Shown here: positions 40,901 through 53,934 of the stretch, one piece after another
How the letters are laid out: every line of letters begins with the position of its first letter
How positions within the stretch are numbered: the first letter of the stretch is position 1
Position numbers and translations under genes: made by a program
Source: Trichodelitschia bisporula
Lineage: Eukaryota > Ascomycota > Dothideomycetes > Phaeotrichales > Phaeotrichaceae
Direction of reading: 5' to 3'
Length of the DNA: 64,000 nt
Assembly: GCA_010356995.1 (NCBI GenBank)
Contig: ML996687.1
Location: forward strand, 1,117,803 to 1,181,802
The notes under the pieces: generated by a model
The model's database searches: none
Told to the model about the DNA's origin: nothing
Seen by the model: only the letters and a program-made list of their open reading frames with translations

Positions 40901-43715
40901 TGATTTCATCGCCCAGTACACCACGCGGCAGGAGTACAGGTTTGTCGACGGTATCCGCGACTCGGACCAGGAGTGGGTGCGCTTCGACGCCCCCAACGGA
41001 GCCTTGGTTGGTCGTAGAAAGAGCCTCGACAAGTCTTTTGAAGATGCCAATTCCCTTCTAGCCGATATGGAGACGCGCACGCTGAATCACAAGCATGTCT
41101 CCATTGGAGAACTCCGCGACGTGCTGAGGAGAGCGGGGGCTATGCTTTGCCGCACGAATACGGACCAAGGTGCCATCGTACATCATCTTGTCGGAATCCC
41201 TTTTGCGGTCTTCACGAAGCAGTCAATCAAGCTCGGCATTTCACTTTGGATGGGTGTTATTAAGGAGAATGCTCGGATGGAGTCGAGGATTCTCGCCGAG
41301 ATTGCAGAGTGCTGGGAGGCCACCGTGCGTATGCGGCGCGGCTTGTTCGACCCGAGACTCCACCATTTCGATCCTTTCGACCACAAGAACGAATTTGCGC
41401 CATCTGATAGAGAACTCATTGCCCGTCGCCAGCATGCCGCTTATGACATGATCGCACCGCATCTACGCCTCGTCCAGTTCCTGTCCAGCCATTTCAACGC
41501 TAAGAGATTGGGGACGCCTCACATCTATCGGATGTACACGCGTCTCATCTCTGTTACCCTTGATGCTCTGGCTGGGACGAAATGCCATCCGCTTGCGCGC
41601 GAAGCGCATTTCCACATCGTCTTGCTCGGTCTACGGATCCTCCAGTGGAGTACCGACCTCGAGTTGCCGATTGCGTGGCGGTTCAAGGACCGCCTGCTTT
41701 CAGCTGGGCTGGCGTGGTTTGCCAGTCGGCCACAGTGGACTTATGGCGGCAACCGCCTGCAAGTCAAGGCTGAGACCCACCTGCTCGCTGATATACAGCT
41801 GGTGCTCGACAAAGTACGGGGGATCGGGTATGATACACATGGCTCTCGCAAATCTTTACAGCCGAAGCATGACCTACTTTCACTGTTGCTGGCGAATGAA
41901 CAGACTCGCCTCTTGGTGTGGCTGTTTCCGCTGGATTATGAGAGGAAGCACCACTTTACGTCGGGGAATCACAGCAAAGCGCCCCTCGAGCCGGTATTGG
42001 CTGCGGCACTTAAGACGGCTTGGGTGGAGAATCCGTCGTTGGCGGTGCATTTCCCCGGCCGCTTCCAGTCGTCGGCCCTGACGGCTGATCTTCGATTCTT
42101 GCTTCTTACCTTTCCCGAAAAGGTGCTCAACGAGCCCGATGCTCTTGAATGCCTCCTTGGGCAGGCCTTGCCTGACGATGTTTCCTTCCAGCTCAAAGTA
42201 AGTCATTCGATCAAATAGATAGACTCAATTAACCGTCACTAGTATCTTCTATACTGGGCTCCAGTCAACCCTATCACCGCCGTCTCCTACTTCCTCCCCG
42301 CATATGGTAATCACCCATTCATTATCCAATACGCCGTTCGCGCGTTGGATCACCATTCAGTCGACGTTACTTTCTTCTACGTGCCGCAAATCGTCCAGAC
42401 TCTCCGCTACGACGTCCTCGGCTACGTGGAGCGATACATCATCGAGGCAGCCAAGTTCTCGCAACTCTTCGCCCACCAAATTATCTGGAACATTAAAGCC
42501 AACGCCTACAAAGATGAAGACTCACAGATCCCAGACCCAGTCAAGCCCATCTTGGACAAGGTCATGGACAGTCTGGTCAGCAGCTTCTCGCCCGACGACC
42601 GCGACTTCTACGAGCGCGAATTCTCCTTCTTCAACGAGGTGACTGATATCTCAGGCAAGCTCCGCCCCTTCATCAAAAAGAGTAAGCCGGAAAAGAAACA
42701 AAAAATCGAAGAAGAGCTCCGCAAAATCAAAGTCGAAGTCGGCGTCTACCTCCCCTCAAACCCAGACGGCGTCGTCATCGGCATCGACCGCAAATCCGGC
42801 AAGCCCCTGCAGAGCCACGCCAAAGCGCCCTACATGGCCACGTTCCGCATCCGCAAGGAGCGGAACATGATCACCGCCGACGGGGATGAGCTCGAGCGCG
42901 CGGTGACTCGTGACGATAGGCCCGGCAGCTACGAAGTGTGGCAGAGCGCTATTTTCAAGGTCGGCGACGACTGCCGCCAGGACGTGCTGGCGCTGCAAAT
43001 GATCGCCGCCTTCCGCGGCATCTTCCACAGCGTCGGGCTGGACGTGTACGTCTTTCCCTACCGCGTGACCGCCACCGCGCCCGGCTGCGGCGTCATCGAC
43101 GTGCTGCCCAACAGCATTAGCCGCGACATGCTGGGCCGCGAGGCCGTCAACGGCCTGCACGACTACTTCACGACCAAATACGGCGGGGCCGACAGCATCC
43201 GGTACCAGGAGGCGCGGAACAATTTCGTCAAGAGCATGGCTGCCTACTCCGTTATTTCCTTCTTGCTGCAGTTCAAGGATCGGCATAATGGGAATATCAT
43301 GGTTGATGATGCGGGCCATATTCTGCATGTCGATTTCGGGTTCTGCTTTGATATTGTACCGGGTGGGGTTAAGTTTGAGCGCGCGCCGTTTAAGCTCACC
43401 GCGGAGATGGTGGCGGTTATGGGTGGCACAAATGCCCAGGCGTACCGCTGGTTTGAGGAGCTGTGCGTTAAGGCCTTCCTTGCGGCGCGCCAGCATGCGG
43501 AGCACCTCGTGCACATGGTAGTTGTAATGCTGGACTCGGGTCTGCCGTGCTTCAAGCCGACGACCATTCAGCATTTCCGCGAGCGCTTTGTGTTGGAGAA
43601 GTCGGAGCGTGAGGCGGCGGATTTTATGCGCGAGTTGATTAAGCGCAGTTTGAATAGTGTGGCGACGAGGGGGTATGATCACTTCCAGTTGCTTACGAAT
43701 GGGATCCCGTACTAG
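37941..43715 (+). CDS. STT4: Phosphatidylinositol 4-kinase STT4 (type III alpha)
   Basis: Three exons: 37941-37979, 38028-42197 and 42243-43715, giving 1893 residues, close to yeast Stt4. The enzyme makes PI4P at the plasma membrane, supporting actin organisation, cell wall integrity and PI(4,5)P2 synthesis. The large N-terminal half is alpha-helical and poorly conserved; the PIK helical domain precedes the kinase domain in exon 3. Catalytic features are plain: the DRHNGNIMVDDAG catalytic loop, HVDFGFCFDI activation segment, an ATP-binding KVGDDCRQDVLALQMI block, and the C-terminal tail SVATRGYDHFQLLTNGIPY. The first exon (13 residues, MSRQSVSISRVPM) was chosen because only that frame joins in phase to SLPEIEALLG; an upstream first exon is possible. 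Confidence 0.94.
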
Positions 43716-44055
43716 ATGGTGATGGGACAAGGGAGAGGGTTGGTGTGGAACTTGTAGATTTTGTAATCGAGTAATTTTGCTTCTTGTCCACTATCCATCA
43801 GTCGTTGTGCAAATGTGGATTTATGTTTTTTCGATCGCAAAACGTGCAACGATGGAGGCGATTCCATCAGGAGGGACATGTCAGCGTACATATTCGTGGC
43901 GCAAAACATGATCCGCCATCATACATACATAACATCAACCCAGACCCACGCCCGCACCATGCACCCGCCACAGAGCCTTCCCATCATCAGGCCACGTAGA
44001 TCACCAAAGGGGACTCTACCAGACATAAAGTAGCTCCGCCTAGCCCATGTGTAAC
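43716..44055. other. Convergent 3' intergenic region
   Basis: The 340 bp between the ends of the convergent STT4 and eIF3b genes. No gene is recognised. Confidence 0.55.
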
Positions 44056-46356
44056 CTAAGAAACAACCTCCTCCGTCTCCTCAATGATCTCCTCCACAAT
44101 CTCCTCAATAGTCTCACCCTGTGCCGCATCCTTATCCTCATACGTAGGGACCTCAACACCCTCCTCCTCCAGCTCCTCAGCGACCTGCTCGCGCCACGCG
44201 CGCCACTCCTGCAGCAAGCGACGTCGATGCTCAACGACAGCGCGGTTGGCCAGGTTCTTCTTGTTGAAGTCCTGCTCGTCGAAGATCTTGCTCCACTCGC
44301 GCAAGTTCTTGCGCGTCTTCTTCTGCTCTTCCTTGGTGAGGAAGGTGGCGGGACGCGGGCGCCAGATGAACTGCTTGAACCGCTCGAGGGACTCTTCGCG
44401 CAGGAGCGTGCCTTTGAAGTCGTACAGATGGTAGCCATTCTCAGCCTGTAGTCATTAGTTCGTGATCCATAAAACCCACGAGAAGAAGACATACTTGGTG
44501 TTTCCAGAAACTGGCAACAGTCGCCACATACCGCCCCGTAGGGTCCCACTCTGCATCCGTGATGCCGTAGTGCTCCGCCGTGTTCATGAGCTGCAGGTTG
44601 CAGGCGAGATCCTTATCCTTCTCGTCCTTTTCTCCCTCAAAGTCCATGTCCCAGAAGTCAAGCTCGTACGACTGTTGCGAGTGCACCGTCGCCACGATGA
44701 CGAAGCGGCCACGCGGCGACCAGTAGATGCCGTTGCTGTTCTTCTTCTCGATCGTGCGAACATGCTTGAAGTTGCCCACGGGGCCAGGACCCTTGTTCTT
44801 CTCAGGGCAGAAGAAAATAACGCTCGTCTTGGGAGGGGCACCCGCACCACCGGCGGGAACCTCACCAGTGGTGATGACGACGAAACGATCGCCCTTGGGC
44901 TCCCACGCGAAGTTGATGACCGTGTCCTTGAGCGAGTCGACCACCTCCACAGGGATGTTCTTCTCCTGCACACGGAAAATCTCCAGGTTTGTAGCAAGGG
45001 ACTTCTTCGACTTGGAGTGACGGTCCACCTTGACGCACACGTACACACCCTCAGACTGCCAGTGCAGCTTGGCATCTGTGACGTTGAACAGGTTCCGCGT
45101 GCGCACAACCTCCTTGCTCGGTATGCTCATAAGGCCAACCTTGGCAGGGTTGCTGCCCAGCTCGGGCGTCCAGTAACAAAAGAGCTGCTCGTATTGCTTG
45201 ATCGCATCACGCTTGGGTGTAGCCGGGCTCCATTCAAAGTCCTGAACGCCCTCGATCTTGATGGCCTGCTTGTCGAGCAGCTTCATACTCGGCAGCTCGT
45301 ACACGGAGATGGATTGGCCAGGGGTCATACGGGCAACGTACTTGTCGTCCGACGACCACTTGAACGCGGGCCAAGGAATCTTGCGCTTCACTGGCTGGCC
45401 ATCCTGATCCTTGCCAGTGACGGGCATTTCGAGAGTAGTAAAGGAGCGGAGGACCTTGCCGGTGGCAACGTCCCAGATGATATAGTTTTTGCCATCCTCG
45501 TCTGCGCTAAGGAAAGGATTTCCCTCCTCGACGGTGACGGGGCGGTGTGACCAGGTAGTGACGTAGAGCTCGGTAGGTGAAAAGTCGACTAGGTTGACGC
45601 CGGGATGAGCGAACCGCTTCTGCCGGCTCCACGACTTGCCTCCCCACAGCTGGACACCCTGCGCGTGCATCGATGTCAGGTAGGTTCCGAGCGGCGACCA
45701 CTGTACAAACATCTCGGTCCAGTGTTGACGATCCACGATGGCCTCTGGCGGATCGTCCTTCTCGTTCCAGAACACGCCGACATTATCTCCACGGTACATG
45801 ACGAACTGATCGCGGGCCTCGGCATCACCCAGCCACCAGCGCAGGTGCTCCTTCTCTGTGAAGTCCTCGATGCGGGGCGGGTGGTACTCTTCATCGATCT
45901 TGCCTTCGCGGCCGTAGCGGTCGATGTCCGTCAGTTTGTTGACAAAGATGGTGTGCTTCTTGTCGAGAGGCGTGCGGTCAAGTGCCTTGACGACCGCAAG
46001 CGCTTCCCTAGCAGACGAGAACTCGACAAAGGCAAACCTATAGGGACGATTAATACCTGCACGCCATACATGAAATGCGGGGTAAAAACGTACCCCTCAG
46101 AAGAGCCATTTGGGCCATCGGGCATGTAAACGCTCTCCTCCCGCGCCCTCGACACACTGTTGACCTTGCGGAGCAAGAACTTGATGAGCTTGGCCTTTTG
46201 GCCTGGCTCCTCGACCTTGGGGAGGCCGTCGATAACGACGAACGTGTCAAGTCCCTCCTCTAGCCGCACCTCATACTGTTCGCGAAGGTCGGAGAAATCG
46301 ATATCTTCATCGTCTATTTCTTCCTCCGAAGGAAGCTGATCAAAACTGGGCGCCAT
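44056..46356 (-). CDS. PRT1: Translation initiation factor eIF3 subunit b (PRT1)
   Basis: Three exons: 46356-46094, 46037-44495 and 44445-44056, giving 731 residues. eIF3b is a core scaffold of eIF3, which recruits the 43S complex. The N-terminal RRM has [11 protein letters not shown] (RNP2) and, restored across intron 1, [14 protein letters not shown] (RNP1). A nine-bladed propeller follows, with [40 protein letters not shown] and [12 protein letters not shown]-like blocks. The C-terminus is the helical eIF3 interaction region with [20 protein letters not shown] and [14 protein letters not shown]. The start at 46356 ([13 protein letters not shown]) matches the acidic fungal N-terminus; in-frame sequence upstream is leader. 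All three exons close in frame. Confidence 0.96.
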
Positions 46357-47195
46357 GATTGCGGTTTCGTGCCGCACGTTTACAGGGGATGCGAGTGTGT
46401 TGTAGACTTTATGCGGAGACGGAGATGCGAGAGAACGAGGTTGTTTGGTAGTTGGAGTTTTGCTTTCGCTTAGGTGAATTTTGGGGTTCTGCAACACCAG
46501 TCGCCGGTTGGCCCGTGCGGCAAGTTACCCGTACTGCCAAGCCACGGACTTATCTGAGCCACCCGTGCCACCTTACGCCACGATCTCGAACGTCTCGTCA
46601 CTTAACCACCTTTAGCATTGACCGCACACTTCAAGCGAATTTATCAAAGCTCCAATTTTTCAACTAGTGATGCAGTCTCATGGCTACGTTACGTCATGAG
46701 CTAATCCCACAAGTTAAGCCTGCCCTCCATCCGTAGCACCAAATTTCATTTCTCAACCCCTCAGACCCAGTGCTCCCGAATTCCATACGCAATTGACCAT
46801 GCGCCATGAATAGCAAAGTAGTCTCCCAATCCTCAAAGCAATGCCACCTTCATCGCTTGCAAGTAAGTGCTACACCCCTCCATTGTGAGAAGTGAGGTTC
46901 ATAAGCTGTAGTTGTGTCGTGACCCCCATAAAAAAGCCGCCTGTACTCCCCGTTTTGATTAAATGAAAAGAAAGCCCCCCCCCCACCCCCGCCCCATGAA
47001 AGTGCCATATTGAGCTTGTGTCGTTACATAAGAAAAGAACGCCTACAAATGCAACCTCCCTTTCCCATCCGGCATTTGATGCAAGTCCACTCTGACGTCG
47101 TCAGTCGTATGCTTTCCACACTGAAACCCAAGATAAAAGCAGCAGAGCAAAACAACTAGTCAACCGAATTAGGAGACCTCAGAAGCCGCGGACGC
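46357..47195. other. Intergenic region
   Basis: The promoter of eIF3b and the 3' end of the RING E3 gene, both on the minus strand. A C-run lies near 46980. No extra gene is recognised. Confidence 0.5.
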
Positions 47196-50100
47196 CTAGT
47201 TCCGTCTGTAATCTCCAGCAGTCGTCATCTGAGTCACCCCGCGCGCCATCGTGGTTTGAATGCCCGGCTCCATAGCCTGGAACTGGCCGCTCCGAGGCCG
47301 CTGCGTATTCACCTGCGGGCCGCCCAGGTGATTTAAGTTGCTCGATAGGTAGGCACCAGGAGATGGATTGTTGAATCCGCGGTTGCTGCGCCGCCGTGAT
47401 AGGCCGGGATAGACGGGCGAGAACACGGAACGCGGCTGGCCGCCAGCTCCCACAGTCGTGAAACGGGTTGTATCCTGCGATTCTGGAGCTTGCTGAGTAG
47501 TCGCTCCCCGTAATGACTGGAGGGCCGGATTGCTGGTCAGGCCTGTACGACCACCTGCAAAGGGGTTGCTACGAGCAGGACCGGCCCCCATGGCCAGCTC
47601 TTCGCGTCTACGTTCGACAAGCTCACGCGCTCGCCGAACCCGCTCGTCATGCGAAAGGTTCGACCCAGTGGGGTTGGCTGCGATGCTGCCAGTTGGCGGT
47701 TGAGGCTCGGCAGCCGCCTGAGTCGCCTGCGCCGGCTGTGAATTCTCGTTGTCCCATAGGGCACGCGGCGATGAGCGAAGCTGAATCCGAGAAGGCTGCG
47801 GGCGCACCTGCGGCGACTGTGGTGGAACGGCATCGCGGAGGCCGACCTGTGAGGGCTGTCCACGAATGTTTCTATTGGAACTGCGTGGTCTGAGTGTCGC
47901 GGTGGAAGACTGTTCACGGAGGCGCTGAGTAGAGGGCCGAGGGCGCATCTGGTGGTTGATGAACGGATTACGTGTCTGGAATGCCGTACGCGCGGACCCG
48001 AACCCCAAGCCCGGGGGTCCCATCATGTTTGGCAACGGAGCTGGAGGAGTGAACATCGGCCACTGCCCAGAACCACGCCGCCCGCCGGCCGAAGGGGGTC
48101 TGTTCAGCCGGCTCTGGGGACGCTCAATACCGGTGGCAGCATGCACTGATGGTGTAGGAAAGACTGGGCTGGGCAGCGGTTGGGAGCTTGGCAACCGGTT
48201 GGCAGGGGCAGGTGCAGGTACAGGTGCAGGCGCTCCAGCTGTAGCTTGACCATTTGTCGAAGGCCCTCCAGAGGTCCTGCCACCACTTCCATTGAGCATA
48301 ACACCGCCACTCGTGGGAATGCCGGCGTTGGGATTGGGGCGCTCCAGATTGTGACGAGCGTTGGGGGAGCTTTGCCCAGCGCCGTCCATGCCCATGTGGG
48401 GAGTGCGCAACCGCGCAGGGCTGTTCATGGCTTGTTGGGCAGCACGTGACATGGCAACAGGGCTTGCGATGCCTTGCGGTGTGTTGGCACCATTCATCCG
48501 GTTGCGGTTCACGGTTCGCGGGCGCTGCACAGGGGTACGACGCAACTGATCAACATGGCTGCCAGACGTCTCCTGCGGATAGCTGTAATCACGAAGATCG
48601 TTGCGGTACTGGGCGAACATGGAAAAAATCCTTGGATTATAGGGGAGACCTTGTGGGTCCTGGGTTGTAGAGGCATCTGTTTCGTCGCTGTCAACGTCGC
48701 TGGCATCGAGGATATTTTGCGGAGGTACACGAGGGGTAGGCTGCGAAAGAGGAGTAAGGCGAATTCGTGAGCTTCGCGGGCGGAGGGTGCGGTTCATGTT
48801 GGTGTCGCCATCCCGGTCAACGTCGGAAGTATCGTCGTCGGCATCATTGTCTTCGTAGTGTTGGGTCGTGGACAGGACCGAAGACCTCCGGCGTAAGACT
48901 CGGTTGGGATCGGCGTTTGCGGTGCGCGACGCGGGGCGCCGGTCGGGGTGAGGACTATCTGCAGTAGGCGTTAGAGATCCCGCATTGCGCGCTCTGTCAT
49001 TGGATTGCAAGTTCGGCTCCCACCCAACAGTCGTTCCAGTGTCACTATCATCCCCCTCATCCATCTCATCGTCTTGCGTTCCCTGGCCGTGGAGCTGCGT
49101 GTATCTCCAGTGGTCCTGCAAAGCTTCGCGGGGAGAGATGGAGGACGGTACTCTCTGAAGCATTCTCGGCGTCTGCGCTCTCTGGCGAAGCTGGTGGTTC
49201 CTTCGAACAGCAGGAATCGGCCCTTCATCGTCATCGTCTTCTTCTTCGACAACGGCGGAGACTGTCGAATCAGACGGCGATTCCGACACTACCCGACGGC
49301 TCCTGCGGTTTTGGAAAGGATTCGCCTGAGGCTGCGAACTCTGCGAAGCCTGCAAGTTCTGCGAAGCCCGCGAGCTTTGGCTTGGGCCGGGGGTGCGAGA
49401 AGCATTCTGACGCAGGCGAGCACCCACGCGGGAAATTGGGACGTCGTCTTCCTCATCATCATCATCATCATCATCATCCTCCTCCTCGGTCTGCCAGGTG
49501 GCTTGCGAGCTGGACCCTGGTGACTGGACCGAGAAGCCGGTATTTGAAGCGGGAGACTGCGATCCGACCTCCGTGCCTCCGTCGTCGATGAAGTCGTTCA
49601 TCGAAGAGTCCTCGTCCATTTCTTCATCCTCTTCCTCGAGTTCTGGGAGTTCGGACGCGACGCTGGCCGAGTACCTATGGCTACCCGCTGCACTGTGGGC
49701 TGCGCGGCGACGCATACCTTGAGGAGGTACTCCGCCTTCGAGGAAACGCCGCATGGCGAATGGAGCATGAGAGCCAAACTCTCCGTACCAATCGAAATCC
49801 TCAAATTCTCCTGCATCTTCTGGGAAGGCTTGAGAATCGTCGTCCAGATCCATCTCCAACTCCATTTCCGCATCAAAGTCTTCGCTGGAGAAATCGTGTT
49901 CCGACGTATCATCGATGTCGCTCATTCCCCACGTGCCTGTGCCATTTTCATCGAAGGGTAAGCGGCAGTGATCGCAAACGCCGTCTGCTACCTCCCAGTG
50001 GCAGTACGGGCAGCGATCGACGTCATCTTGAGCGTCATGGACGGGCCGCATACGGCGTCTAAAGTGGCCGCGGAAGAGCCCACCATTCCTGCGATCCGTG

Positions 50101-50989
50101 TTGGTTTTGTCTCGCTGGACCATATCCGCCTGCTCCTTTTGCCATTCTGCATGCTGATCGAGCGTTTCACCGGTAGGGAGAAGCTCCGGTTTCTTGATGA
50201 GGTGATGGGTCAATTCCCGGACCTGGACGCATTAGCACTAGTTGCGAGAGTACTGAAGAAGATAAACGCACAAGATAAGAAGGCGCAGGCGCGTGATCCA
50301 ATGTCGTGCGACATTCGGGACACGACTTGCCTGATGCTCCGCCGCTCGATGGCGCACCGAACGAGTTGCAGAGACACTGTTGACGTCAGCTCAAGTTGAT
50401 GACTAGGATGGGGAGCAAAATTACGCTGTAGCAGTATGTATGGCCGCAGGATGTGGTATAGGGCTCGTAGAGTAGACCGTAGCAGATCTTGCAGGTTACC
50501 ATGGAGCGGATTGAGTCATGCTCGGTCTTCAGCAAGTTGAGCAACTACAGCGGTGGACAGGGGTTAGCGGATGCAAAAGCAGGGACACATGGAAGGAGGT
50601 ATACACACGTCGAGGTCCTTGTTGGGGAATGCCGGACTCTCACGACCTTTAGGCGCCTTGGAGACCAAGCTATCTCTGCTGGACGTCTTAGACTTCATGC
50701 CGTCGGTGGTGAGCCGCGTAGGCTGACGGGCTTTGGCAAGGTCGCTCGATGACGCTTTTGGCCTCGTGTGTGGCATTCCATCCATGGTGGCGCGCGAAGC
50801 GGTGACGGATGAAGAGGCGGTGGATGGATTAGATGCAGGCGAGTGTGGAGTGGATTTCCGGGGGATGTTAGGGGATGCAGAGGGAGGGCCGTGCTGCTGA
50901 TCCGCGGGTGTTGGGGTTGTAGCACTTCGTGGGGAGGCAGGCGTCGTCGACGACGACGACGACGACGGGGAAGTGACGCTCGAATTCAT
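47196..50989 (-). CDS. RING-type E3 ubiquitin ligase with long disordered C-terminus
   Basis: Four exons: 50989-50609, 50544-50425, 50376-50272 and 50222-47196, giving 1210 residues. A Ser/Thr/Pro-rich N-terminus (127 residues) is followed by a short helix and a C3HC4 RING rebuilt across the introns: VTCKICYGLLYEPYTTSCGH, then TYCYSCLCNSF, then SCPECRTTL. Exon 4 resumes with VRELTHHLIKKPELLP, and soon after a second zinc-like group CPYCHWEVADGVCDHC. Then follow acidic and Ser-rich disordered sequence with poly-Asp (from a CAT/ATC repeat around 49458-49480) and Arg/Pro/Gln-rich tail. RING ligases pass ubiquitin from an E2 to substrates. The substrate cannot be told. A frame that stays open upstream to 51538 is the CT-rich leader, not coding; the Met at 50989 is preferred. 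Confidence 0.88.
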
Positions 50990-53934
50990 GGCTGACACCG
51001 AGCCCGCATCGAAAGACGGGCCAGTTGGTTGCTGGAAGAACGAAGGCGCGTCTCGAATGGAAGAGGAAAGAGACGAGAGTATTAGTAGATTGTTTGTGTG
51101 TGTCGTGTGCGTGTCGTGTGTGGGTTGTGTGAGTGTGTGTCTCTGATGGAGTGGGGGTTTGTTGTAGGGGGGGGGGGGGGGGAAGGTGCTGCAGGCTACA
51201 GCAAGCGGGAGAGCGGGAGCTGAGGGAAGGTGGGAGGAAAGGCGGGAGGAAAGGTGGTGGATGATTGGGGGTGTAGTGGAGGAAAGAGGTTGATGAAAGA
51301 GGAGGAGGAGGAGGAGGAGGAGGAGAGAGAGGAAGTTACAAGGTGTAATGGCAGGGCTTGGGGATGACGAGAAGAGATGACAAGAGTTGCAGGTGCAGCA
51401 GTAGCAGCAAAGAGAGAGAGAAGAGTCCGCAGGAAGCGTGAGAGGCGAGAGAGAGAGAGAAGAGAGGAAGAAGCGGGGCGGATCTAGCTGGTGCAGCACT
51501 GGCTGCACTGACGGCATTGGCTGGGACTGGCCGGACAAGGGGGAGGGGGGCGGGCGTCGGTCACTTGGATGCCCAGAGTGTTAGCGCGAGAGACTCCGAA
51601 TGGTTGGACTTTATGGGACTTCCAGTTGAGTGGAAGTGTGAAAATGGGATAGACAAGAGGCAAAAAGAGAGAGATGGACAGAAGAAACAAGTGAGTAACA
51701 GAGTATGGAGCAAAGTCGAGAACGGACGGGAAGAGTAGCGAGACGAGATGGGAGTGGGCAGGAATCAGGAGGACAACAGGCGTCTGTTGTCCAGTTGTTC
51801 GCCTTGCCACGACAACTCCTCGTTCAAACCACACTCCAGATCTCCCCAAGGTCCTCCCTCCAGGTCCTCTTCTCCTCTCCTCTACGGTACCGTACCAGCT
51901 CCACCATGTCCTTCACCAACCACTAGCTTCCTCCACCAACCATGCCCGATTCCTACTACTCGCGAGACTCGCCCCTCCGCCTGATCTCCCTCCGCACCCT
52001 GACAACTATTACACTACTCTACATCCGTACTCTACTCTACTGAGCCCACTTCCAACACCTTCCCCGCCCCATCAAAGCCCGACATTAATATGAACGCCTG
52101 ATATGACAGGCATATCCTCTGGCATATCCTCTGGCATATCCTCTGGCATATCCTCTGGCATATCCTCTGGCATATCCTCTGGCATATCCTCTGGCATATC
52201 CTCTGGCATATCCTATGGCATATCCTCTGGCATATCCTCTCAACCTTTCCTTTGAGTATCAGATCGGCATTTTTTGACGCCTCTTTTCTTTGTATGTTGT
52301 CCTACGGGTGCCTTGCTCTCGCCGCACCTCTGCTTCTCACCACTCGTCTTCTCCTTGCAAACTCTCGTAAATACCTACACGCTGAAATAATACCCGACAC
52401 CAACGCCTTACTGGCGCTGTCTTCCAACCCCAGACAACCCGTTGCGGTTCGCGCAAACATGCAATTCTCTGCGTCAAGGTCCAAGGGGTCCAGACATTTG
52501 AGGTCTGTCCGACTCTCCGGCCCCCCCCCCCTCACCACCGCCGAACAATCGGACCACTGAATTGGATACTCAACTGGCGGGAATCGTGCATGCAATCAGA
52601 CCTCTCCCAAAGTCCGTCCACTCAAGTAACCCAACTTCCAAACTCCATCCCCATCACTACCACCATGCGATGGAGCTAACCGCCTGAGCCTCCTCGCGCC
52701 TACAAAAGACGCCGTTGATATCCCGCTGCACAGTGCACACCCTGCATCGCCTCCCAGCTCCCGTCGCATTATTTCCTCCAGACGTGCAACTCGAAGCTCA
52801 CGCCTCACGCCTCAATGCTTGCTTCCTCCCAATCGTTGCGCCGAGGAGAATTTCGGCACCTGGAAACTGCATGATTGGCCGTCCCGTCGAGCTCTCCAGG
52901 CCAATAGTCGCGCGCGAATTATCGATATTCGACGAGTCCGTACCCGCCACATGCTTCCCTATGGCCCCAGACGCTCCAGTAATTCCCCATTGATCCCTCT
53001 TCAAAAAAAACTAAAGCTGCAAACTAGCTCCCTCGACTGCAGTCGTCTGCTTCCGTGCCATGCGCTTTGTTTTGCTGCAACCCCGCGCGCCGTGCGTCCA
53101 AGGTCCTTGGTCGACGTCCGACTCCACGCAGTCGCATCGTATCCCGGGGCCAGCACTGGGTGCGCCTCCCCCACCCCCACCAACGCCACTTCCACTCGTC
53201 GCTGCAGACGTCCATTGACGACGCGGGGTCCGAGTCTCGTGTGATCAGTCCCCGAGCTTAGCTCTCCCGGTGGACGGGAGAGCGGCAGCCACGGGCGTCC
53301 ATTCGCCCGTCGAGCGAGACGCGCGGTGGGATCTCTGCGTCGCTTCCGATATCGTCGTCTCCCCGCACGCGTCCCTTGGTCGCTCAGCTGCGAGCTTGCG
53401 GCCGCGGAATGCGGCCCGAGCCCGTTGGATAGACCAGTCGACGTCCGGTAGGTTATCACTCAGCGCATCAGCGCTCGGCCAATACCACGCTGCGGGTTGG
53501 GGCCGTGTTGACATGTGTTCCGCGCGCGTCTAGCCCCGGCTAGCTCCGGTTGATGCCTGTCCCATTTATAAACGAGGGAGCTCGAGTGGTTTCTGCGCAC
53601 GTTTCCGCGTTGGGCTGAGAGCTTGGGTCTCCACAAGGGGCCGGACTTCGGCTGTTGGCAACGTCAAGTCACGTGTTTCACAACGACGACGGTGACGATG
53701 AGGACGAAGACAACGGCAACGGCAACAACGACGATCAGAGACCATGATGATGAATAGAGGAGGCTAACATTACTGACCTATAGGGTACGCCAGACTAAGC
53801 AACGGCCCGCTAAACTAGTCGCATCATCGTGACGCATCTCAACCAAGAAAACGCGTCGCTACCCGGGCTCCAAACACAATTAGCAATGTCCAAAAATCCA
53901 GCCCAGATTAAGGCAAATACGCGGCTTTCCGGTG
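50990..53934. other. Gene-poor 2.9 kb spacer
   Basis: The part 50990-51480 is the CT-rich leader and promoter (read on the minus strand) of the RING gene, with a 16-bp G run at 51167-51182 and a GAG-type microsatellite at about 51299-51330. The region also contains the 12-bp array at 52109-52240. From about 53100 to 53600 several open frames in GC-rich DNA contradict each other. No gene is supported. Confidence 0.55.
52109..52240. repeat. Tandem array of the 12-mer GGCATATCCTCT, 11 units
   Basis: Eleven back-to-back units of GGCATATCCTCT lie from 52109 to 52240; only the ninth differs (CCTAT in place of CCTCT). There are no spacers, so this is not a CRISPR array. The near-perfect units suggest recent expansion. 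Confidence 0.96.

Noticed and set aside
42756-43730. A 324-residue minus-strand frame opposite STT4
   Set aside because: It is an antisense reflection of the strongly conserved kinase domain, with no family of its own.
44462-45550. A 362-residue plus-strand frame opposite eIF3b
   Set aside because: Antisense of the conserved propeller; GC-rich codon use keeps it open.
50990-51538. In-frame upstream extension of the RING gene
   Set aside because: Encodes low-complexity Leu/Ser/Pro from a pyrimidine-rich leader, including a homopolymer run; Met at 50989 starts normal sequence.
52109-52240. CRISPR array
   Set aside because: Units are contiguous 12-mers without spacers in a eukaryotic genome.
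53001-53533. Overlapping open frames on both strands
   Set aside because: GC-rich spacer with mutually exclusive frames and no domain; no way to choose one.
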